A DNA stretch of 11,986 bases from CAYRUD01 sp964427425 (lineage in GTDB: Bacteria > Chlamydiota > Chlamydiia > Chlamydiales > FEN-1388), in assembly GCA_964427425.1 (NCBI GenBank), contig CAYRUD010000018.1, forward strand, positions 1 to 11,986, written 5' to 3'. Numbering within the stretch: position 1 is the stretch's first letter; each line of letters opens with the position of its first letter. Below, piece after piece: positions 1 through 7,700 of this stretch. Under the pieces are notes generated by a model. It was not told where the DNA came from. It saw nothing but the letters and a program-made list of their open reading frames with translations, and ran no database searches. The translations under genes were made by a program, and so were the position numbers.

Positions 1-77
1 TTCGACTCTTCGCGCTCATGCCATGACGAAGAATATGCAGCCCAGTCATACTCTTTCTTCTGTAGCCTTCTATGGAA
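1..77 (-). pseudogene. Continuation of the interrupted RHS gene beyond its in-frame stop
   Basis: Read on the minus strand in the same frame as the RHS gene ending at 78, these bases encode FHRRLQKKEYDWAAYSSSWH and then EREES, with no stop before the window edge. The intact RHS protein on the other strand has YSYDAFHRRTKR at the equivalent point (9035-9070), so YMYD-stop-FHRRL is a clean match with one codon replaced by TAA. This piece is therefore almost certainly the start of the remaining RHS core, followed outside the window by a toxin tip. I see no ribosome binding site or start codon that would make it a separate gene. Whether the whole locus is dead, or only loses its C-terminal part, cannot be judged from this window. 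Confidence 0.75.
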
Positions 78-3000
78 TTAGTCGTACATATACTCAAAGC
101 GATACACTCCTGGGATTTCAACTGAGGTCAGACGGTCGAGCGAGTCATAGCCGAGCTTTAACTGATAGCTATAGGTGGTAAGGCTGATCGGGTTGCCATT
201 CTTGTCGTAGGTGAACGTGGAGTCGCTATCTGAGAGGAGCTGATTTAATGAGTTGAGAGTATATGATGCTCGGTTCTTTTGAAGGCGATTGAAGAGAGAG
301 TCATTCTTGAAGGAGTTCGAAAAAGGCCCTGACTCATTTATGAGCTGATAGAGATCATCGTAGTCATAGCTGCAAGAAAATGAGCCTATGTTGTCATTGA
401 TCGTGAGTGATCGCAAGTTTCCTGAAGCGTCAAAGCCATTTGTTGGGATCGTCTCACTCCAGTATGGAGAGCCTAAAGAAGTGACACGTCCCAAGGCGTC
501 GTAGCGCGTCATAAGCGTTCCGATCTGGCCGATCAGCTCTGACTGGAGGACTTTGCCTTCAAGATCGAATGAGGTATAGCTATGGCGGTAGAGCTCATTG
601 CCTTGGGCGTCTCGGCGAATGACATCTTTTAAGTGGTCCTGTGTATAGATGTAGTCAATGGATCCACTAGGAAAGCTTGCGTACGTGAGACGTCCTAAGC
701 GATCGTATGTATACTTCGGTTGGACTCCGTTGAGAAGTGTGTCGACTGTCTTTCTTCCCCAAGGATCGTATGCGTAGGTGTATGTTGTATTGAGGACTTC
801 GTCTTGAACTTGGGTGATGTTATCGTTTAAGTCATAGCTATAGGTGTACTTGACTGTTCCATCAGAGGAGGTGAGAGTCAGAAGGCGCTCGAGTGCATCA
901 TAGGTGTGAGTGAGAACAATGCCATCGGGTTTTGTGATGGTGTGGATAAGACCACTTGGAGTGTAGGTGTATCTTGTCGATTTTTCATCAGAGGTTCTTG
1001 GCTCTTCCGTTTGAGACTCTACCTCATCCATGGGCGTGTATTTCCATTCGATACTGTAGGATCTGGATGGGGAGCCGTCGACGATGACATGTTCTTTTTG
1101 AACAACTTTGTTGCCTTTTAAGTCGTACGTAAACTCAGTCCTTGAGAGGAGTGTGTTTTGTGGGGATTTCTTCTCTATCGAAACGACTCGATGATGTGCG
1201 TCAGAAAGCTCGATGGTTTTGTTTCCAAGAGGGTCTGTTGTTGTCTTTTCGAGGACTCTCTGGCCAAGATCGTTTGTATAGTCGAGGTTATAGGCGATAT
1301 GAGTCTCATTTCCGAGGGCGTCTCTGATGAGAATAGGGAGATTCTCTGTGTTGTACTCGGTTTCAGTGGTGTGATGCTCGTTGAGCGAGCTATAGGAGAT
1401 CTCCTTGATGATGTTTCCCTGTATATCGTACTCATACTTATTCAAGGAAAGGAGCGTTCCGTCAGATGACTCTTCTCGCTCTTCAATCACTCGATTGAGA
1501 AGATCCATCTCTTGGATAGAGGCTATATAGGCAGAGTCATCGATCCAGCGCTTTGTCGTATGAAGGCGGTTGAGCGTGTCATAGTGAAATGTTGTCTTCT
1601 CGATGGCGCCTTCTACTTCTTTTTTCGTCTCTATAAGCCTTCCTGCGCCATCATAGAAGAATTGGGTAGTAAAGCCCATGGGATCAGTCGACGACGTTTT
1701 TTGAAAGGCGTTATAGGTATTCTTCTCAACAGTGAGGCGGTTTCCTTGAGCGTCGAGTCTTCTTTCTTTGATGACTCTTTTGAGTGTGTCGTAGGTGTAT
1801 TCAGTTTTTGATCCATTCCTGTGGATTACTTGCGCAAGTGTGCCATCGAGGTTATAGGTAGACCTTTCAGTTGAGCCATCAGGATAGGTGATAAGGTAGG
1901 GGCTTCCGCGTACTGTGTACTCAGTCTTTGTTGTGTGACCGTTTGCGTCAGTCTGGGATGTGAGATTATTAAAGACATCGTAGTCTTGTGTATGGACAGG
2001 TTGAGCCGACGTCCCATCTTGCAGCTTTATCGCCGGATGTGTTGTCTTCGTGACTCGATTAAACTCGTCATAGGTGTAGTAGATTGTATTGCCGAAGTGA
2101 TCGGTTGCCGACGTCATGTTGCCCATGACATCGTAGGTGTAAGAGTTGGTCAGCACTCTTCCATCGCTATGATGTTCTGACACCTTCGTGAGTCTGTTGG
2201 CTTTGTCGTACTCGAAAGTTGTATAAAAACCTGAGCCAATGAGCTCTTCTCGGGTCTTATTGAAGTTATCGTCATATGAGAAAATGGTCTTTCGACCGAT
2301 GGCGTCTATCTTCTCTATGGGAAGGCTATTTTTATTGTATGTCGTATAGAGCGTGTAGCGAAGCACGTCGTTGCTATCAAAGACAGCTTCTTCTTTGACG
2401 AGGCCTTCTTGGGTGTATTTGAAGACTCTCTTGCCTAGGAGGACTTCTTTCTTGGTTTGTGGATCGTAGTAGAACTCGCGAGTCTCTTGTGGCTGTCCGA
2501 TGCCGTATCCTAGGACGCCTCGCACCGGCTTGATTTTGGTGATGTGGCGCTCGGTGATGTTTTTCAGGTTTTTTGGATCTGAAGAAGTCCCATTATCAAT
2601 GATCGTTTGAATGAGTACTGCGTCGTTGTCATACTCATAAAACTCGCGGCTGATGATATTATCGCCATCATAGGTCAGCTTTGATGTGAGAAGATTTGTA
2701 TCTTTTTTGTACCCGTATTTGATTGTTGGGCCATTATCTTCACTTTCGCTTGTTTTCAGGTGATATTGATCTCGTGAGTGGCGATACCGCTTCGTGTATT
2801 TTTCAACAGTATCTTTTTTAGCGCGTCCCTCGGAGTCGATCTCAAATGTGCTTTTCCCGTTACCAGATAGGTTCCCATAAAGAGTTTCTTTTTCTATGTT
2901 ATGGTCATTGTCATAGAAAAGACAGTGTGTGGATAACACATCGCTTTTGCCATCGCGAATGACTTTTGCGAGGAGGTTTCCTTCGTCGCTCTTATCACGC

Positions 3001-4298
3001 TCGCCACATTCTATCTTCTTTCCTTCTCCCCAGATGAGGGCAATATGGCGGTACAGTTTATCCCTTCTTGTGTATGTGCGAAGGCCTTTCAGTCTTTTCT
3101 CGCCAGAGTACGTATAGACTGTCTTATTGCCTAACCCGTCAAAAGTTGACGTGCGGTATTCCTTAGACTCGTACTCATAGCGATAAACGACGGCTTCTTC
3201 CCCGTTTGGGCCATGAGGAGCTTTTTGCTTTTTGACACGATTTGATTTGTCGTACTCAAGCTTCAGATAACGCCCATCAGGTCGATCGATTTGCGTGAGA
3301 ATATTTACGGAAAATTCCTTATCTTTGCCGGAATCGTACGTATACTTGGTGAATGGCTGATCAGGTGATTCCACTGATCTGATATAAGGGAACTCGAATG
3401 GAAGCTCTAAGCTTAGATCGTCCTCTTTGTATCGATATATGGCGATCTTTCCGTTACTTGCTTTAACCGAGATTTTCTTTTGTTTTTTATCGTGGTCGAA
3501 CTCCAGCTTGCCGAATTGCCGCTTCTCATCTGAGCTGCAAGCTATAATTCGCTTAAAAAAATCGCTGAAGATGTTGTCTTTGCCTCCTTTAGATGATATT
3601 AAGAGCTTGTTTTTGTTCGGTTTGACTTCTTTTTCGAGGCATAACAGAGCGCCGCTGTATTGACTCGGCTTATACCGCCTCTCAGTACCATCGCTTAGTA
3701 CTGCTTGCCAGTAGCCGAATACTTTTCCTGATTTAGATGTGTATTTGAGTTTATATACGCAGTTCTTCTGATTTGTCTTTCCGTCGATTTCCTCATGGCC
3801 TGTATTGGTTAGTCCGCCTTTGACAACAGCGGGAGAGACGTAGAAATCAGTGAGAGCCCCGTCTCCATAGTACATCGCTACATAATCCATTACTGATCCA
3901 TAATCTTCTTCGACAATAAGATGAGCTATTGGATTTCCGAGCGAATATGGTGTGTTGTATATCCATGAAGGATAGTTGACGGTAGTCCCTGCTCCAAACC
4001 AGACATCATTTTCACGCTGACTATCGTAGTATCTAGTGAAGTGAAGAGGGACAGGCCCTGGCTGTATGAGATCGGTGGAAGTGAGAAGATAGTTTCCAAA
4101 GATAGTGTTGACGTTGCCGACAAAAGATGTGGGCGCGCTCTCAGCTGAAACTCGAATGTGTTTTTCAGGAGTTATTAATGGAGCTGCTCTTTCCTGTTGG
4201 GGAGGAGTATGTCTGGAGCTTTCCGTCTTACTTTCAGCAAAGATAATGCTAGTAAGAGAAAGAAATAGGATTCCAAGTCGAAGAAGTGTGGAGCTCAT
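78..4298 (-). CDS. RHS/YD-repeat protein, exported, truncated by an in-frame stop
   Basis: A 1406-residue protein of the RHS family, whose YD repeats form a large beta-sheet cocoon around a C-terminal toxin. The chosen ATG (4296-4298) has GGAG nine bases upstream and opens a signal peptide: MSSTLLRLGILFLSLTSIIFA, with cleavage likely after Ala21. An upstream in-frame ATG at 4344-4346 would add 16 residues but has no ribosome site and would bury the signal peptide. Residues about 56-93 (NVNTIFGNYLLTSTDL, then PGPVPLHFTRYYDS) match the N-terminal module typical of RHS proteins (DUF6531-like). A Lys-rich middle follows, then dense YD repeats from about residue 660 (YTYDVMGNMTSATD, YTYDEFNRVTKTTHP, YAYDPWGRKTVD, YTYDRLGRLTYASF). 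It stops at YMYD, inside the conserved YDxFHRR motif, so the RHS-associated core and any toxin are missing. It is paralogous to the plus-strand RHS gene and divergent from it. Family assignment is secure; functionality is doubtful. Confidence 0.9.
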   Translation of the reverse strand: MSSTLLRLGILFLSLTSIIFAESKTESSRHTPPQQERAAPLITPEKHIRVSAESAPTSFVGNVNTIFGNYLLTSTDLIQPGPVPLHFTRYYDSQRENDVWFGAGTTVNYPSWIYNTPYSLGNPIAHLIVEEDYGSVMDYVAMYYGDGALTDFYVSPAVVKGGLTNTGHEEIDGKTNQKNCVYKLKYTSKSGKVFGYWQAVLSDGTERRYKPSQYSGALLCLEKEVKPNKNKLLISSKGGKDNIFSDFFKRIIACSSDEKRQFGKLEFDHDKKQKKISVKASNGKIAIYRYKEDDLSLELPFEFPYIRSVESPDQPFTKYTYDSGKDKEFSVNILTQIDRPDGRYLKLEYDKSNRVKKQKAPHGPNGEEAVVYRYEYESKEYRTSTFDGLGNKTVYTYSGEKRLKGLRTYTRRDKLYRHIALIWGEGKKIECGERDKSDEGNLLAKVIRDGKSDVLSTHCLFYDNDHNIEKETLYGNLSGNGKSTFEIDSEGRAKKDTVEKYTKRYRHSRDQYHLKTSESEDNGPTIKYGYKKDTNLLTSKLTYDGDNIISREFYEYDNDAVLIQTIIDNGTSSDPKNLKNITERHITKIKPVRGVLGYGIGQPQETREFYYDPQTKKEVLLGKRVFKYTQEGLVKEEAVFDSNDVLRYTLYTTYNKNSLPIEKIDAIGRKTIFSYDDNFNKTREELIGSGFYTTFEYDKANRLTKVSEHHSDGRVLTNSYTYDVMGNMTSATDHFGNTIYYTYDEFNRVTKTTHPAIKLQDGTSAQPVHTQDYDVFNNLTSQTDANGHTTKTEYTVRGSPYLITYPDGSTERSTYNLDGTLAQVIHRNGSKTEYTYDTLKRVIKERRLDAQGNRLTVEKNTYNAFQKTSSTDPMGFTTQFFYDGAGRLIETKKEVEGAIEKTTFHYDTLNRLHTTKRWIDDSAYIASIQEMDLLNRVIEEREESSDGTLLSLNKYEYDIQGNIIKEISYSSLNEHHTTETEYNTENLPILIRDALGNETHIAYNLDYTNDLGQRVLEKTTTDPLGNKTIELSDAHHRVVSIEKKSPQNTLLSRTEFTYDLKGNKVVQKEHVIVDGSPSRSYSIEWKYTPMDEVESQTEEPRTSDEKSTRYTYTPSGLIHTITKPDGIVLTHTYDALERLLTLTSSDGTVKYTYSYDLNDNITQVQDEVLNTTYTYAYDPWGRKTVDTLLNGVQPKYTYDRLGRLTYASFPSGSIDYIYTQDHLKDVIRRDAQGNELYRHSYTSFDLEGKVLQSELIGQIGTLMTRYDALGRVTSLGSPYWSETIPTNGFDASGNLRSLTINDNIGSFSCSYDYDDLYQLINESGPFSNSFKNDSLFNRLQKNRASYTLNSLNQLLSDSDSTFTYDKNGNPISLTTYSYQLKLGYDSLDRLTSVEIPGVYRFEYMYD

Positions 4299-4307
4299 AG
4301 GATATGT

Positions 4308-4311
4308 CTCC
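4308..4311 (-). promoter_or_regulatory. Ribosome binding site of the minus-strand RHS gene
   Basis: The minus strand reads GGAG here, nine bases before the ATG at 4296-4298. The alternative ATG at 4344-4346 is preceded by CACCTTCAAA, with no purine-rich match. This decides the start and places the signal peptide at the very N-terminus. Confidence 0.65.
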
Positions 4312-4321
4312 GAATAAACGC

Positions 4322-4367
4322 TTGCATGAATGCTTAAACCGTTCACTTTGAAGGTGTTGCATGAATG
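4322..4367. repeat. Pair of 11-base direct repeats 35 bases apart
   Basis: TTGCATGAATG occurs at 4322-4332 and again, exactly, at 4357-4367. The pair lies 24 to 69 bases upstream of the minus-strand RHS start, where a regulator could bind. The match is directly visible, but its length is close to what chance can give in AT-rich DNA, so a regulatory role is only a guess. Confidence 0.3.
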
Positions 4368-4789
4368 TGGAGCGTATCCATATGAGCGGTATTAAGTCGA
4401 TGATTATCGAAAGAAAATTAGTTCCTAAATAATTCCGATCGATATATTTAATTTATAAATTTATTGTTTGTAATCTTCTTTGATTATCCATCTAAAATGA
4501 GTCAATCCGCTTTCCGGCGCATCCATCAAGTTTTACAAAGCTGAGTCGAGTTCTGTTTTTTCTTGCGATCAATTCTCAACAATATGAGGAGATGTTTTTT
4601 AAGCGGTTAAGCATTGATTTTCATCACCTTCAGACATTTTTTTCTTTACTGTAAACATTCAATTTTGATTAGATCCTCGCCTTTGTTTTTTGAAGTTAAA
4701 ATTTAACCTGCTTTGTAGGGTATTGGCGAGCTCCATTATTGAAGAGTGAGATCGATCTTCTACTGGCTTCAACTGCGACCGGATTATTC

Positions 4790-7700
4790 ATGTTTACAGG
4801 ACTTCGATACCGCTCTCTGGCTTTTCTTGCTCTTTTCTCAATCATCTTTTCCACATTTTACATCATTGCTGACGAAGACCTCTCTGACGAAGAGGTTATG
4901 CAAGAAGAAATTATCGATAAGGAAGGGCCTGAGCCTACGTATGATGGCCCATCGCTTACCGATTATATGAATAGCGGCATTCCTAGGGTTCATGATGCCG
5001 TATCGATTATTTCAGGCGCCTGGGTAGACAATGCTTGCCATGCTGTCGACACATCCACAGTCGATCCATATAAAGTCGGTCACGTGTACTCTAGTAAATC
5101 TATGCAAGAGGGAAGCCTTGCAGATGGCTGGGAGTTCTTTCATCCATCAAAGATTGTAATATTTAGAGATGGCAAACCTAGCAGACCTGTCAAATTCTAT
5201 ATTTACGAAGCAGGAGGCGCCACGTTTACATTTGAGAGCAAGGATCGTTATAAGTGCAATTTTAAGCCTGTTATTAAGAATGTCGGTTATACATTTGCAT
5301 CATCTATTGCATCACCTAATAGACTGTCGCCGTTTAACACGCATATTAATTGGAATAATAAAGATGGCGTAGTAACGCTCACGCTAGGTGACAGTACCAT
5401 ACGAAGATATGAGAAGTACAAAGAAGAAAATGAACCAGAGGCGATTTTAGAGTGTGGCTATTGGGGCTATGATGAATATACATTCAGGTTACTTGAGGAG
5501 AAAACGCCTAACAATATCATCAAGACGTACAAATATAATAAAAAGAAGAAAGATGAGCTTAAGAGCATTACGACGAGTCTTTCTAATGGCGAAGTAATCG
5601 GTAAAGTATCATTTGAGCACGAATCCGATAAAGTAGTAGCAAAGCTCTCAAGTGGACGTAAGGTCATATTTAATCTTAAAGCCCTGAAGGATAAATCTGA
5701 AGGCGAGTACAAGGATTGTATCACTTCTATCCATCCTGAAGGTGGAAAAGAGATTGTCTTTTCCTATGACCACACATCAAAAAAGCACATCGCAAGGGTA
5801 GAGAGAAAGAAATTATCAGACGGTAATGCTCTTGTTGCTAAATTCTACGATACACACACATGCAAAGTAGATGGAGTTACATGTAAGCCTGAAGATCAGG
5901 GGAAGAACTTTAAATACTTCGTTAACAATAGAGTGCGTGAACTCTACGCTAAGTCACTTCCTGGAGAGAAAGAACCATCTCTTTCACACGCGTTCTACTA
6001 TAAGAAACTCGGCGATGACTATGCCTATGCTATTGTAAAAGAAAAAGATGGATATTCTACAAAGTATCTATGGAATACGAAGTCTGATCGCATTCGATGG
6101 ATGATCAAAGAGCGATCTGATGGCAAAAGACTTCGCTATGAACGATTTATATGGGGTACTGAAAAGGAGCAAGAAGGTCGTCTCTTAGCTCGTATCTTAT
6201 TCGATGAAAATAAGAAGCCGATTCTCATCAAAGAGTGGAAATATGATTCACGCGGGCTTGTCACCAAAGAAACTCTTCGAGGAAAGTTCACATCACAGGA
6301 TATCTCTGATCTAGTTATTGATAAGGAGAGCTACTGGTGGAAGAGTGGGGGTGAAGAGCTTATCTGGAGAGCTTCATATGATGACAAGGGGCGAAAAATC
6401 TCCGAAAGCGATCCTGATGGAAGCTGGATAGAGTATACGTATGTCCCAGATGGACGCGATCTTCTTCAAAAGAAACTGGTCTTTTCTCGATCAGGGAAGA
6501 TTATAAAGCGCTCCTTTTATGCATATGATCCTATTGCTCCACTTTGTCTTGAGGAAGTGACTGACGATGGTGCTGATAGAAATAGCGAAAGCTTCAATGG
6601 TGTCACATCGCGGACAATCAAGCGCTATACCTATAGACGTCAGATGCCATATTGGGGCGGAGTGCTTAGTGAGTCCACATCTATTTGGACGCCACAATGG
6701 GGTGAGAATCTCATCGAGAGAAAAGAGTTTATACGGGATGACAAGGGAAGGGTTGTCGAAGAAAGGCTCTTCGGCTCCGATGGCGTGCTCGCAAAGACTG
6801 CTCGCATGGAGTATGATCGGTTCGATCGCGTGACGGCCGTCCGCTATCCTGATGGATCCTATGAGACGAAGGCATATGATGAGAAAACTGGAAGGCTCAT
6901 CCGCACAACATCTCCTAAAGGGTCGGTAGTATTCACCTATGATCATAATGATCGTATTATTCGTGAAGATGTCTCATTCCAAGATGGATCTTCATTTACC
7001 AAGCATACTTCTTATGACCTCTTTGGCCGACATACAACAACAGTCGATGAGCGAGGAAGAACAGCTGAAGTACAGAAAGACTCAATTGAGCGCAAAGTAT
7101 TTGAGGTAATGCCTGCTGCAATCATTGATGGGAAAATCATCAAGCCACGCATTACATATGCCTATGAGGGCCTTAAAGTTATTAAGACGCTCCCTCATGG
7201 CGCAAAAGAATCTATTCTTCTTTCCTCATGGAATAAGCCTTTTGAGACGATATCGGCAATCGGAGCGAAGACGACATTTCGCTATGATAGCGTAGGCCGT
7301 GAAGTCTATCGCTCAGACAATCAGGGCTTCATCACACTTACGGACTACGATGATCAGGGACGAGATGTATGTGTCCGTGAAGTTGTCGATGGGGTCGGTG
7401 AGAGACACATACTTGAGAAAAGATATGAGGGCTCTCGGCTTGTCGAGGAGATTACTCCTGGTATAATCAAGCGATATACCTATGATCGCCATGACCGAAA
7501 ATCTAGAGAAGAAACAATCGATAGAGTTACAGGTCTATCATCCGCTGTCTCATATACATATGATGCTTTAGGAAGAGTGGTTGAGACTGTAGATGAGGCA
7601 AAGCGCTTAGTCTCAACACAGTCGTACGATGTCATGGACAGAGTAGTCGAGACGACTCTTAAATCACTTGATGATCCGTCGCTTCTTCGCTCACATACTC

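Larger units (their letters stand above)
4299..4789. other. Divergent AT-rich intergenic region between the two RHS genes
   Basis: About 490 bases between the two outward-reading RHS starts, so it should carry promoters for both. It holds AT-rich palindromes: AATTTATAAATT at 4450-4461 (perfect), GTTAAA-a-TTTAAC at 4695-4707, and TCGAT-gatt-ATCGA at 4396-4410. The 4695-4707 inverted repeat lies just upstream of the plus-strand RHS gene and could be an operator or part of its promoter. I could not find a well-spaced -35/-10 pair matching the usual consensus on either strand. No RNA gene or convincing coding sequence was seen. Confidence 0.5.

Noticed and set aside
4603..4617. Similarity between GCGGTTAAGCATTGAT on the plus strand and the minus-strand sequence near 4328-4342 (CGGTTTAAGCATTCAT)
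   Set aside because: The match needs an indel and a mismatch, and the two sites lie at different distances from the two starts; chance is a sufficient explanation, so a shared regulatory element is not claimed.
4592..4654. Short 20-codon frame on the plus strand in the intergenic region, preceded by GAGGAG
   Set aside because: The purine run touches the ATG with no spacer, and the product (MFFKRLSIDFHHLQTFFSLL) has no recognisable features; too little to call a gene.
6491..6946. Open frame of 151 codons antisense to the plus-strand RHS gene
   Set aside because: It lies wholly inside a well-supported RHS coding sequence, has no recognisable domain, and is the kind of shadow frame that long repetitive genes give.
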